Origin: Hydractinia symbiolongicarpus
Taxonomy: Eukaryota > Cnidaria > Hydrozoa > Anthoathecata > Hydractiniidae
DNA length: 64,000 bases
Direction of reading: 5' to 3'
NCBI RefSeq assembly: GCF_029227915.1
Contig: NC_079878.1
Span: 23,461,501-23,525,500 of the forward strand
Part shown: piece by piece, positions 32,761 through 44,277 of the stretch
How positions within the stretch are numbered: position 1 is the stretch's first letter
Layout of the letters: every line of letters begins with the position of its first letter
The notes under the pieces: model-generated
Databases searched by the model: none
What the model was told of the DNA's origin: nothing
The model's input: the letters and a program-made list of their open reading frames with translations, nothing else
Made by a program: the position numbers and the translations under genes

Positions 32761-32839
32761 CAAATGTAGAGTATTCTTTGTTACGTTATGGTTTAAATCA
32801 TGGTCTAGCTACCAAACAAATGAGATTGAAACTTTTGCT

Positions 32840-33635
32840 ACTGCAGAAGATGTCTGGCCTCAGCTTTGTAAGTCCAAAATTCTAAAAGATGACCCCCGTT
32901 TAATAAATAGAGCTAAGAATCCTATTCATGCTTTCGCATTTATTCTACTTGATGTGGACAACAAAAAAATATTTAAGGACAGTCAAAGTATAAGGCTCAT
33001 CAAAAACCTGAAACGCGATCTCGCTATACTTAAACCCGATAAGGGTCAAGGTATTTATTGTTCTTATCGACACGCATGAGTACCAATTTTCTCTTACAAA
33101 GTTGTTTGATGATGAAAATAAGTTCAAGAAAATCAATGCAGATCCCACATTTTCAAGATTGAAATCACTACAAAGTTATCTATTAACACTCCTCAAACGT
33201 AACGAGATTGTTAAAGCTCAGTATAAATCAATGCGTCCTAAGCATGCAAAACCTGCTTGTTCCCATGGGCTTCCCAAAACACATAAAGCCTTTATAGGAT
33301 GACCAAAGTTTAGACCCAATAATGACACAACAGGATCCACTCATTATCATGTTGATAAATTTCTATCAAATCTTTTTTTAAAACAAAAAACTGCTCGAAC
33401 CAGATCTAAAAAAGTTCACTTTGGAAAAGCTCATCAAGGATCTTCACAAAAACTGTGTTTTTTTCTTGCAATGATCAGCTGTATGAACAAACTGATGGAG
33501 TCAGTATGGGTAGCTCAATGGGACACCTTGTTGATGTCAAACCTTCAGATATTGGGAAAATACACAGTATGACCAACAGTTTTGATTCATATCTACGTTT
33601 AAAAATGAGGTTCGACATTTTTTGGATATAGAGAT
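32840..33635 (+). pseudogene. Penelope-like reverse transcriptase, segment 1
   Basis: The N-terminal region reads AKNPIHAFAFILLDVDNKK and RDLAILKPDKGQGI (about 33030). It is followed by SLQSYLLTLLKRNEIVKAQY and the hallmark GLPKTHKAF (about 33267). Next come PKFRPNNDTTGSTHY after a stop, LKKFTLEKLIKDLHKN (about 33406) and, in another frame, QLYEQTDGVSMGSSMG (about 33480), the reverse-transcriptase motif before the catalytic YxDD. The region carrying the first catalytic Asp is deleted between about 33375 and 33400, and the sequence after the MGSSMG motif is lost. Confidence 0.7.
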
Positions 33636-34065
33636 TGCACCATATGGTCTAACCGTATTCCGTAAGGATACGAACAAAGGCATCGAAGTTTTACTAGGAA
33701 CTCTATCAAAGAATAAAGACATCCTTCCCCCAGAATCTCCTCCTTTAAACACTATTAAAATAATGATGGACTTTGTCCTAAAACATAACTGTTTTAACTT
33801 CATGGATAATTATTACCAACAAATCCATGGCACAGCCATGGGCTCTAAATGTGCACCCCCTTACTTGTGTATTTACATGGGCCACCATAAAAGTACTAAA
33901 ATACTTCCCCTTACCACAGCTGTTCTGCTTTGGAAACGTTGTATTGATGACGTTTCATTCATATATACTGACACAGAAGAATGTTACAAAAACTTTTTAA
34001 AAAAATTAATTCACTTCACCCCCATATCTAGGAATAAAATTTTTTGGAAACCTACATACATGTAG
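33622..34065 (+). pseudogene. Penelope-like reverse transcriptase, segment 2
   Basis: An open frame of 147 codons reads FRKDTNKGIEVLLGTLSKNK, then NCFNFMDNYYQQIHGTAMGS, which repeats the functional motif already present in segment 1. It continues to the catalytic block LLWKRCIDDVSFIYTD (YIDD-like with Cys for Tyr). The style of its motifs (EGI..L and GTAMGSKCAPP) differs from segment 1, so it seems to come from a different Penelope family. The frame stops at 34065, before the thumb region. Confidence 0.7.
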
Positions 34066-34079
34066 GAAAAGATCGAAGG

Positions 34080-34135
34080 CTTTATTCTAGTTTATACACC
34101 AAACCCACAGATTTGGTGTATAAACTAGAATAAAG
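34080..34135. repeat. Perfect 24-bp inverted repeat inside the Penelope remnant
   Basis: The arms at 34080-34103 and 34112-34135 are exact complements with an 8-base loop (CCCACAGA). The left arm is part of the coding stretch YSSLYTKPTDL; the right arm interrupts it before LDYNSFHPTFMKSS. Confidence 0.85.
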
Positions 34136-34679
34136 CTCGACTACAACTCCTTCCATCCAACATTTATGAAATCCTCCATTATATACTCCAATCCCTAAGA
34201 CACAAAATGCTTATTACCAAGGATGATATGCTCAAAAAAGCATTAAGCAATTTGAAATGGGTCCTTACAAACCGAGGATACCCCAAAAAACTATTACAAG
34301 AAAACATGAAAAAAATTAGAGACTTATCACAAAAGGGTGTACTCTATCACCATACACCTAAAACAGATAATAATCAAAGAGATCAATTTTTCCTCACACT
34401 ATTCCAAGGACAATGCTACAATCAAAAATATTATTTATAAACATTGGCATCTTATAGAGAATGACCAAGAACTCAATAAAATCTGGCCTGGCTCTCCCAT
34501 TATTGCAACTATGCGACATAAGAATATCAAGGATTTACTTGTCAAGGCAAGGGTTGTATAAGCTCCCGACTGTAAGATTATCTGGATCTCACTAACAATC
34601 ACAAACTCAAAATTTTCAAGAATGTTATTTCCTATAACACGAACCACCTACCAATCCCTTTGTATTTACATAATTAGTT

Positions 34680-36599
34680 ATCATGCTAGAACAGATGGGT
34701 TACCATATCTTCAATGAGGAACATCCCTCCCTCTCTCTCTCTTTTTAGGCCCCCATTTAGGATCCTTCGACATTCGCACATACATCTTCGTTATTATTCG
34801 AATTAGAAATTGTGATGTAAAAAACCTACTATCATGTTCGTAAAAATAAACAATGTCGTAACAATAACGGCGAAATAAACAGTAACGAAATAATAATGGC
34901 GGAATATTGTAAATCCAATCACCTACTGTTCGAAATTGACGTTTGTTTTGCTAGACCAGTATCAAATAAGTTGTTATGACGCTGGGTTAGACAACAATAC
35001 GAAACACCCATTGCGAATCACCTGAGAAATAGCGATATGGCGATTTTTTGTACTAAAACGACAATGCAGCTAAGCTAAGCGCAACCACTGTTGAAATTTT
35101 ACTGACGTAACCCACTGCAATACGAAAAAACAATTTTAAACTCCTGGGGAACAGCGATACTGTTATTTTCATACTAAAACGATATAATCACTGTGGATGT
35201 TTTACCGAAGTAACCTACCTACATAGAAACAAAACCAATCACCACTACCACGTGGTGCAGATCAAATAAAATGAATATTATTCTTTTGTAGCGAATTAAC
35301 ATGTTATGCTTAATACATATTATACCTTGTCTTATATAACAAGACTGTCTATACAACTTCTGTTATTTCATTCATTTTCGCTATCACCTCCTTGTGTTTT
35401 CAGTCGTATTTTCGGCTTTAGAATTGCTCCTTGGGCTATTTTAAATTTAGTTTTCTCTATCTTGCGCATTTGGCGAACAGATCCTACTCGCCGCGTAGCT
35501 CAACAACCCCATGTGCGTTTGCCAAATGTTTTACTCCAGCAAATACACCCAGCTCTGCAGTGTACCCGCGTTTCGAGAGTCCGTATACACGAGAGGGAAG
35601 GGTATATGAGTAGCTTTAGCATTTCCTTTACCCCTTTATAGTCAAGACTCTACCCCTGTGAACATTTCACCAACTGATTGCACTGTACATACACGCTAGC
35701 TCGTTCGTTAGCCTAGTTTTCTATTCATCCAGATTACCCCTAGGCGCGCATGTTTTACGTCTTCAGCACGGTCCCTCTGCCTTGTTTACATTTGCTACTC
35801 ACCAACTGTACATTACGTCACTTACCTGAGGCGCAGTGGTGCTCTCAACTAAATAAAATCTCACCATTACAGGTGACTTTCATCTACCAATTATATTTAC
35901 CCATGAAATCACGTGACTTAGTCTTCTTTAGCAACAACACAGCACATTTTTTCCCTTTCCTTTTTCACATCGCTAATAATCGCACGTGGTTTGTTATCAA
36001 TCACTAACCAAATCTGTTAAGCATGGCCAACAAACAAACCGAGAAAGAAATTATATAGAGGTAACCCTTTCGTTATAAACAGACCCTGTATAATGACCGA
36101 CCGCTTACGCCAGGTCGGGTAGTTTTGATTCTATCATGAATCAATTTCACTACTCAAACAGAAAGCGGTATAAGAAACAAGGCCTGTGCGTCTGATAAAG
36201 CCATTGTTTCTTGGGTCATCCCTTTACCCACACAACATCCTTCTCTACATACGATACTTCGAATCCTCCACTGGAGAGTAGTGACACCGAATCAAGAACA
36301 TAAGTAATAACCCCGTGCAGGTAAACTTTATTACTTCATGTAAACAGGCGAGCAATATATCGAAGTCCCCTTTATAGTTCTTCCAACTTCTTTTTTCCTA
36401 ATTTAAATTTTTATATATTTTTAAAATTTAGTTGGTTTTTGCTACCTGTTTCACCATATAAAATTTTAAATATGTCTACTTTAATGTTTTAGCTTCTAAG
36501 TTGTAGGGACCACAAGGTACTTTCTTTTATGAGTTCAAAATACTTTACCTTACATGTTTATTATTTGTGATTTTTAGCTACCTTTATACCTTATCTATA
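34680..36599. other. Intergenic, no supported gene
   Basis: A short CT microsatellite at about 34727-34745. A 111-codon frame (35306-35641) has no recognisable features. Confidence 0.5.
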
Positions 36600-36864
36600 T
36601 CGCAAACCACGTTCCCAGATCGTGTTTTGGCGGGACCTTGCTGACGTCAGCAAAATTTTTAAACCTTATATCTTATAACCGTTTATCAAAAACACATGAT
36701 CACATACATTTTATTGATCGGCGCTTTAAGCTCTACACAATGAGGGCAATGTGAAAATAAGTTTCTAATCTTTTTTCTTATTGCTGGGTTGCTGACGTCA
36801 TCAAACGTCTTTTCCATTGTTATCCTGCGTAAGTGGATTTTTTCCACGAGCCTTTATCGACTAG
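36600..36864 (+). repeat. Dispersed repeat with Helitron-like 3' end, copy R5
   Basis: It contains CTGACGTCAGCAAAATTTTT, TTGATCGGCGCTTTAAGCTC, a TGACGTCA octamer (36793-36800), AAGTGGATTTTTTCCACGAG and CGACTAG|T at 36858-36865. It is the best guide to the undisturbed sequence around the MITE insertion at 38.9 kb. Confidence 0.6.
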
Positions 36865-36987
36865 TATTTTTATATTCTGTGAATGAAAGTGTGCGACTGC
36901 GTGCTATGAGAAATAGAGTTGTATGCAGTTTTCTCTTTCATCAAATATATAGCTAGCTATGGGTGCTAGATAATAATGTTTTTCCTT

Positions 36988-37055
36988 GCCCTGTCCAGGA
37001 TTTGAACCTGGATCTCTCCTTTGCAAGAGTGTCATAGCCATTAGACCAGCAGGGC
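36988..37055 (-). tRNA. tRNA-like gene, anticodon uncertain (TGC Ala or GCA Cys), possibly degenerate
   Basis: On the minus strand the ends GCCCTG and CAGGGC pair as an acceptor stem. GTCTAATGGCTATGAC forms a D arm. TCCAGGTTCAAATCCTGGA is an excellent T arm with a consensus B box. The anticodon arm is irregular: CTCT/AGAG closes an 8-base loop TGCAAAGG. The total length is 68 bases, about four short of normal. It may be a tRNA pseudogene or a SINE head. The frame read across it on the plus strand is an artefact. Confidence 0.5.
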
Positions 37056-37479
37056 ATGAATGGATGCATAATTTTACAATTGCACATTGTAGTCATAACT
37101 TTACATTAAATTCAAATTTAAGGACCTCAAAATTTTTTTACGAATGTCTCAGAGCAAACTCCAAATTCAAACGAATGCCATTTTACCGTTAACAGCCAGG
37201 GAATTTAGTATAATTTGTTTCTGTGAGTACTTCAATATTAACGACATCAGCAAAGAACAAATCAAAATATGTATAAATGACCAAAATGTGCCCAACTTTG
37301 TACAGACCACTATCTTTATACAGTTTACAACACATACTTGAATTGGACACAATTAGCCTTCTTAGCATGTTACCTAGGTGAAACTAAAATCCGTTAGCTC
37401 TTTTGGCACATTGTACAGTGTAAATTGCAATGAATGTTTGCATAAATAACATGCATAACGTGAATTAGGCAAAATCAGC

Positions 37480-37510
37480 TTACACAATCAATCAATCAAT
37501 CAATCAAGCT
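37480..37510. repeat. AATC microsatellite
   Basis: Five to six head-to-tail copies of a 4-base CAAT/AATC unit (about 37487-37507). Confidence 0.7.
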
Positions 37511-37550
37511 TATACATTACACAATCAATCACAAAAAACTTTTAACAAAG

Positions 37551-37710
37551 TTATTTGTAAAGCACACAGCAAAATTGAAATCCATTATGATAAGTTCTCT
37601 TTGGCACACTGTAAAGTAGCTTTTCCACAGTTATTTGTAAAGCACACAGCAAAATTGAAATCCATTATGATAAGTTCTCTTTGGCACACTGTAAAGTAGC
37701 TTTTCCACAG
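37551..37710. repeat. Perfect 80-bp tandem duplication
   Basis: 37551-37630 and 37631-37710 are identical, each starting TTATTTGTAAAGCACACAGC and ending AAAGTAGCTTTTCCACAG. The identity implies a recent event or an assembly artefact. Confidence 0.9.
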
Positions 37711-38879
37711 TGTGCGATGAAATGTCTAAACGCCAATAGGTGGCCATTTTCATATACAATCTTTTCTTACTCTTTTTTAATCATGACTAATAAGGAAGCA
37801 CTTCTCCTCCAGATTCAATTTTATATGCTTATATTCCTCGAGAATTGTACTTTCAACATGCACTAAAAACACAAAGAATAAATCTTAGAGCTCTACAGTT
37901 CTTGACAAAATATACAATCAACGAATATCATCATTTATTTCTGTGAGTACTCCGATTTTGGCGACATCAGCAAAGAACAAATTAAAGTTGTGACTCTGTT
38001 CATACAAGATACAGACAATTTTTACCTACAAATTTTTACCTCAAATCAAACCATTTTTGCAAGAGCGAAAAAGGTGTGATTTGAGAAGATATTTGCAGGG
38101 GCTTCTGTAATACCAAAACCGCAATATTCCATGGGCCAGTGAGACATTTTATTCTGGACCTGATGCATAAAAACTGCTACAAAAGGCTAAATGATACCAG
38201 AAAATTATTTCCTGGTGTAGAAATTATGAGATTTCCTGATCAGAATTTTTTTCGCTTTTCTAAAAGTTCTTCTTATTAAACTTAAAAAAAATGAATATTA
38301 TATATTTTAAGGTTTTCAGTACGTGTTGATTATTGCAGGAGATCCGCTCGTTAGAATTTAAAAGTTTTATTAAAAGAAAACGGAGATGTGGATGTAGAAG
38401 TTTCCCGACATAGAAATAATTTTTGTTTCTGTCACTTGACCTGAACTGGTTCCGGACCTACGACAAGGCAATATCTACTATTTCGGGTGCTTTGTGACGT
38501 GCCCACAATATAGCTAGCGACAATTCTCCACAAAAATATGTCATTCCACATGGAAAGGTGAGCAGTGTAAACGATTACAGGTGAGCACATCAACCTCTAA
38601 AAACACATTGACCATAAGCGGAGACAGAAAGTACCATCTGTAGAATATGTAGCTAGCTATGTCTTTTTGCTAATTGTGCTAATTTTTTTTGTTTTGTTTG
38701 GTTTTTGATCTACAACTGCCAGAGCCAACATATTTTGTGGACGATCGTAGCTATGTGATGGGACATTCCCAATCAGAGCAGAATTATTTCATTCACTGTA
38801 CAGTAGCAGTTAGCTCAAAAATCTGTATCAAAAAATTTTTTATGCTAGTTTAGGTAGCTTTGCGCTTGCTAATTTGGTT
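37711..38879. other. Intergenic, no supported gene
   Basis: AT-rich DNA without open frames of interest. Confidence 0.5.
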
Positions 38880-39735
38880 GTTTCATCAGTGTTTTAACCC
38901 TATTTGGTTCAGGGTTTTTCGAACATATTATGACCGGGGAAAGGGGGCGGGGAGGGGACCGCTCCCCCCTCGATAACTATTCATAGGCTTGTTCAAATTG
39001 AATCAAACTTTGCACACTTATAGTACGTCACTAAAGGAACAAAATGGCAGCAATAAATTTTTGCTTAGGTCAGTACATTTTCTGTGACGTCATTAAAAGT
39101 TTGAAATTTGTTCAAAATGTCGCTATCTGCTTAAAATTTGATTACTTTAGTTCTAGAGCGAATTGTTACATTCTGTTTGAAGTTTCTAAAAGCTAAATAA
39201 AAGTTATTTAACATATTTTCCGGTTTTTATATAGATCGCATGAAAAGTTGCCAAAAAATGCTTAAGTATTCGTGTTTTTTCGATTTTTTTTGAAAATGAT
39301 TCTTTTTGATGAAACAAAGTTATGTTGTAAGTTTCAAGTTCTAGGGATAATCCTATCGAAAGTTATTATATTTTCACCATTATAAGGGTTTCACAGAGAT
39401 TTTCTTGGGTGGTTTTGAGTAATAGCCAATACCGAAGCCTCTGAAAGGTATGAGACTTAAAAATTTGACATGCAGGTGACTGATAGACAAATATAGAAAG
39501 TCAGAAGTATCATAGCTATGCAAAATATTAAGGAGTTATTGAAAAAAAACCTCAGTCGGGGCGGAGTCCACCCCCTCCCTTCTCCAAACCGAACAGGGTT
39601 AAGCTCTACACATTACAGACAACTGTTGAAAAAATAATGATATTTTGTATAAGCACTGCTGATGCAACAAAACAACCTATATTTTTCTATTTTATCCTGC
39701 CTTAATGGATTTTTACGGTCCTTATTGACTAAACT
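38880..39735 (+). repeat. Helitron-like repeat copy R6, split by a MITE
   Basis: CATCAGTGTTTTAA before and TTAAGCTCTACACATTACAG after the MITE rebuild the family string seen at 36717-36740. The copy goes on through TTTTATCCTGCCTTAATGGA to a degenerate end TTATTGACTAAA (about 39722-39733). Confidence 0.55.
38898..39598. mobile_element. MITE of 701 bp with TTAA target duplication (piggyBac- or Kolobok-type)
   Basis: TTAA flanks both ends (38894-38897 and 39599-39602). The ends CCCTATTTGGTTCAGG and, in reverse complement, CCCTGTTCGGTTTGGAG form short inverted repeats. G-rich and C-rich subterminal regions (GGGGGCGGGGAGGGGACC; CCACCCCCTCCCTTC) are also complementary. There is no coding capacity. 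Confidence 0.7.
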
Positions 39736-39739
39736 CTAT

Positions 39740-42260
39740 AATAATTCCTAGACTCTGTGTGTCTGTCTGTCTGTCTGCAACAAGCAAAGCAGACGTGTTC
39801 ATTTTTTCTTTGCTGCAGCCGAAAAAGTCATTATATTTTGGCCTAGAAAGTTTAGGCAACCAGCTTTTTCTGTTAAGATGTTTTGTTAAATAAAACATTA
39901 TGACCAAATAACGCTTTGACTTAAAATTTTATGCGAACAATTACTTTCCTTAAGATTTAAAAAAAAATAAAAATAATTCATCAGAAGCTAATTTGGAGTA
40001 TATTAGATTATTATTTTTCTTTTTACCAGAAGTTGTTTTAAAGTGTATGCATTCTACTTGTCACATTTTCGAAGTAAAGTCCGTTCTAACACACAAATGT
40101 CGTTATAGAACTTACAATACGCGGAATAATTTTCGCAATTTCGAGATTTTGCGAAAATTAATCCACTCAAACTTTAGAATCTCGTTTAAAAGACTATCGA
40201 CGTTACAAACGAATGAATTAAACTGAAATTTTTTTTGTCTGTTTCCTCTTCATGTTAGTTATTCTTCCTTCGTGAAAATCTATCTACGCGAAATTTTTAA
40301 AATAAGCTCATTTGCAAAAAGTAATCCAGGAAAATTTTTTCGCGCTCGGCATTTGCAAAAATTAATCTACGCAAGGTATACGTTTATTGTCGACTTTTTT
40401 TCCAATCAGCTTCTTCGAAGAGACTCTTCGTATCAAGAATGACAAAAATTGCGAAAACCTAACATAAAAGAATGGAAATTGAATTGCTATTTTTTATAGA
40501 AATGAAACAATGAATGAAAGAAAGTATGAAAGTAAGTTTCTTTGGTTGTTAAATCAAGTATTGCAAAAAAATTGAGAAATTGCGTTAAAACCACACATGT
40601 GTTTTTATATTGTATGGTCATTTCTGATATCAATTAAAAAGCTGCAGCATGCAATAAAAGGTTCAAAAACTTAAACGAAAATGACTAAGAAGCAAAGTCT
40701 CTGACAATTCGCAAATCTAAAATAACAACAGAACGGAAAATTAAAAAAAGATCAATACACCTTTTTTATCAGAACAATTTTCTAAGAAAAATTAAGTTGG
40801 AAATGACCAACAAATAAAACAAAATAAGAACTATGGAAAAGGCTAACATTTCACTGGCCTTTTCTTATCACCTTAAAATACAACAAATGAGAATGTTTTG
40901 CATAATCAACTGAAATATATATAAAAAATGCTTAGAAATATGAAATCGAACTAAGAAAATTTTTAGGTTGAACATATAAAGGAAATAAGAACACCAAGGC
41001 TAAAGCTAATAATAAATTTATTGGTTCTTAGAAATAGCTTATTTCAATTTTTAATAAATATCCTTCCTTCCATTTTATTTTTTTGAATTTTGTTTTTACC
41101 CTTGGGATACCTACTTATTTTACATAAATAATCTTTTTATTTTATATTGTAATTTTTTTAATTTTTGCTATAGTAACAAATGCTATTTGATGTAATAAAA
41201 GCTTATATGAAACAGACTTGTACATATTTTTTTAATTAACTGAAGATGTCTTGACGTTCAAGACGAAACATGTCTTGCAAACTAAAAAAGTTTGTCTTTT
41301 TCTTCAAAATAATAATTTCACTGATAGTCATCAGAAACTATGGTCTAATATAAAAAAATATTTGTAAGTTAATAATGTTGTGACAAAGAATTAATAGTCA
41401 TTTTGATTTTAATAATAAAAGTTGCAATGTATTGAATGCATTTAGTTTAAACATGAATATTCTTAAGCTGTGGGTGAAAAATCACATCCTGATATTTTCT
41501 TAGCAATATGCTAAGAGAATATCAGAACAGTTTTAACATTAAAAGATCTGAGACTGCAAACTGGTGTAAAAATCACCCCTTTGTTGTTAAGTATCCTAAA
41601 TCATCAAACAACTACACTTTGTGGGGAAAAAACTTCACATGAAACTTGAGCAAAGACATTTTACATCAATGATACCAGTTTATATGTTCTTTGGAGAACG
41701 ATGGATTTTAAACAGGTTTTACCAAATTATAAATGTTTATCAATTGTTCTACAAGTTGTAATATTTATTATTGAAAAGCCACAAAGAAAGGTACAAATAA
41801 AACAGATCTTTAACAAAACATAAGACCACAAGACTCTCTAACCAATTTTTTCAACATCTTGTTCAGTCTTCTAAACAACAGAAACACATACATACCTTTT
41901 ACATATCTATATCAAAATTTTAACAAAAACATATTTCAAAGCTTTCAAATTATTTACGTTAATTAAACGCATGGCTTCTTTATTTCACGGGCTAGTAAGC
42001 TTGAAACCGCAATACTGTACTGAAGGTTATAGCTTCGTACAATATAACGCTACGCCTATTTGATTTGCTTTACCTGTTTAGCTACAAGATGGTGGGGTTT
42101 TGTGTAAACAAAATTATCGGCAAGTGAAAGCATATTTACTAATTAGTAACGCTTGAATAAATCCAAGGGCTGTTCGGTGGACCGTATGAAACTTTATGTG
42201 CAGTAGCTCGGCGAATAAATGCATGCATTTCTGCAAAAGAAAAAAGAGCTGTTAAAAAAA
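39740..42260. other. Intergenic upstream of Jun
   Basis: AT-rich. Fragments with GCGAAAATTAATC and TTGCAAAAATTAATCTACGC at about 40125-40380 look like a decayed dispersed repeat. No open frame is supported. Confidence 0.4.
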
Positions 42261-42270
42261 TCAAAATGAA

Positions 42271-42277
42271 TATATAA
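42271..42277 (+). promoter_or_regulatory. TATA-like box before Jun
   Basis: TATATAA lies 60 bases upstream of the Jun ATG. If it is the TATA box, the 5' UTR would be about 30 bases. AT-rich surroundings make chance occurrence likely. Confidence 0.3.
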
Positions 42278-42336
42278 CGAAAATGCCGATCTAGATTGCA
42301 GCATATGGAGAGCGGGAGAACTCCGCTCACACTAGT

Positions 42337-43662
42337 ATGGAAGACGTTTTAGATGCTACCTTTTATCAAGATGATTTCCTGACAAGAACATTAACGTCGT
42401 CTTCATTGTACGATAAAAACCATTTAGATCTCACATTTGTTGACAATAATAATATACCTCGGAAAGATCACCTTCAAGATAATGATGAAGAAAATCCAGA
42501 CTCTCCAAATTTGGATTTCCTTAAGCTGGGCTCGCCGGATTTGGAACAGATGTTTATGAATATACATGAGCATGGGGATGAGTTATCCAATGACGATGAA
42601 AGTTCAAATGTATCAGCCGCGGCTTTTAACATCGAGGAGGATTTAGTCAAAGCAGACAATTGTTTTACAGAAGCCTTGCAGCAGCTGCATGATAAACAGG
42701 ACAACGTGCCTGTAGAGATTATAGAAGAGAAAGTTAAGGTAGAAGAAGTTAGCGAGAGATGTTTAAATGTTCTTGAACAACCTGTAAAGATCGAGCCAAC
42801 GAAACGCGTAAGTTCGCAACAGTCTTTATATAAATCAAAAAGCAAGCAACATTTAAAACGGCATTTATCTCATCAAAGACATTCGTATAACGCCATAGCA
42901 AGTGATAATTCTCACATGCAGAACAAAAATCTACACCGGGAGGTAAATGCTCTATCCAATCATCCTTTGCACCAAAATATCCCTACCATGGCACAGCCGC
43001 ATATGGCCATATCAGAGCAAATTGCCATGAACAACCAAATGGCATTGTTAAATAGTATGGGTCAAAGCATGAATGTTCACCAAATGCAGCAACAACAACA
43101 ACAGCAGCAGCAACAGGAAATTGCATTTCTTACGCAAGCCATGGGTTTTCAGGCAGAGCGGGAGAATATACAAGCGCATTTAATTAATGGTTTCCCGCAG
43201 CACCATACAGGACATGTTTTACCAAGTATTCAACAAAAAATGCTTGAACAGCAAATAATGCAACAACAACAACATCAACAACCCTTGAATGGAGGATATT
43301 CAACCAATGACAATCCATCATTACATGGTATAAGCCAATTAGATTCATTAGCAACATTGGGAGTAGATGAACAAACCATAAAAATGTTTGTAGAGAATCC
43401 GCATTTAGCTCCAATTAACTTAGAAATACAAGAGCTTATTAAGCGTGAACGGAAGAAACTACGCAATCGTATAGCTTCTTCAAAATGCCGAAAAAGGAAA
43501 TTGGAAAGAGAAGGAAGGTTAGAGGATAAAGTAAGAGTGTTAAAAGAAAAAAATATTGAACTCAACGCGGTGGCAAATGCCTTGAAGCAGCAAATTTGTG
43601 ACTTAAAACAACGCGTTATGGATCATGTCGGTGAAGGATGTCAAATCGTCTTGCCATCGTAA
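42337..43662 (+). CDS. jun: Jun-family bZIP transcription factor (AP-1 subunit), intronless
   Basis: A 441-residue protein in a single exon, as in vertebrate JUN. It binds TRE/CRE DNA sites in the nucleus as a dimer with Fos or Jun partners. The C-terminus has the Jun basic region ([20 protein letters not shown], about 367-389), a leucine zipper (about 392-425) and the Jun-type ending [15 protein letters not shown]. The N-terminus keeps activation-domain blocks: LDLTF (30-34) and [12 protein letters not shown] (62-73), matching the LKLxSPELE region with the JNK-phosphorylated serine. A glutamine tract (about 251-262) and further Q-rich stretches lie between. The start is the first ATG of the frame. 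The gene is longer than human JUN because of the Q-rich middle. Confidence 0.95.
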   Translation: MEDVLDATFYQDDFLTRTLTSSSLYDKNHLDLTFVDNNNIPRKDHLQDNDEENPDSPNLDFLKLGSPDLEQMFMNIHEHGDELSNDDESSNVSAAAFNIEEDLVKADNCFTEALQQLHDKQDNVPVEIIEEKVKVEEVSERCLNVLEQPVKIEPTKRVSSQQSLYKSKSKQHLKRHLSHQRHSYNAIASDNSHMQNKNLHREVNALSNHPLHQNIPTMAQPHMAISEQIAMNNQMALLNSMGQSMNVHQMQQQQQQQQQQEIAFLTQAMGFQAERENIQAHLINGFPQHHTGHVLPSIQQKMLEQQIMQQQQHQQPLNGGYSTNDNPSLHGISQLDSLATLGVDEQTIKMFVENPHLAPINLEIQELIKRERKKLRNRIASSKCRKRKLEREGRLEDKVRVLKEKNIELNAVANALKQQICDLKQRVMDHVGEGCQIVLPS

Positions 43663-44065
43663 GTCGTTTAAAAAGATTTTCAGAAGTTTGTCCTTAAATC
43701 AATGCATATCCAAATTAAATCTTTTCGGCATGATTCACGTGTTCATGAACTCAGAACGAGTAATAACCATGGATTTATTGTTTTTAGGTTTATGATGCTA
43801 TGAACTAGTTAATCATACATTTTTTTACTTCCTTCAACAGCAATTAATCGTTTGCCAGCTGCTGTGATTTTGCAAGCTTTAGTATTTTGATATTCAAAAA
43901 AACTTTTGTTCTCCCGATTGTGAAATATATTACATTGTATAATAGTGATTTTTTTTTGTTAATAATAGTTTTTTCAAAATTTTGTATTCTTTTTTTTTTA
44001 CTGAGAAAGTAACTGTTTCTTTCGATCATTGTTGAGGTTCGAACATAATTTTTTTGCTGTTAGAA

Positions 44066-44071
44066 AATAAA
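44066..44071 (+). terminator. Possible Jun poly(A) signal
   Basis: The AATAAA about 400 bases after the Jun stop is the first good signal I noted downstream on the plus strand. Confidence 0.35.
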
Positions 44072-44277
44072 TTTAGAATTGTGAAATCCAAAAATTTTCA
44101 ACGTTCACACCTTCAACCTAAATTAAATTTGAGCCCTGACAATTTTTATCTCTTAACCCATTTCTTTAGCAACTGAATGTACCTCCTATGTATTGTTGTA
44201 TTCAACCCTGTAGCACGCACCAATGATTTTTGATGGAGGGAAGGGAGTGTTAAGTTAATAGTTGACGCGCCAGAATA

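Larger units (their letters stand above)
32830..34670 (+). mobile_element. Penelope-like retroelement remnant, apparently composite
   Basis: The remnant carries two reverse transcriptase segments, described separately, and the typical Penelope C-terminal region (TNRGYPKKLLQENM, KHWHLIENDQELNKIWPGSP, MRHKNIKDLLVKARVV, 34207-34561). Many stops and frame changes are present. No GIY-YIG endonuclease domain could be read after 34,561. The remnant is flanked by AT-rich DNA. Confidence 0.75.

Noticed and set aside
34440-34680. GIY-YIG endonuclease at the end of the Penelope remnant
   Set aside because: No GIY or YIG motif could be read in any frame after the RT thumb region.
35306-35641. 111-codon plus-strand frame
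   Set aside because: No recognisable domain and an overlapping frame of equal quality.
36986-37192. 68-codon frame across the tRNA-like gene
   Set aside because: The first part is the complement of the tRNA-like sequence; the rest has no features.
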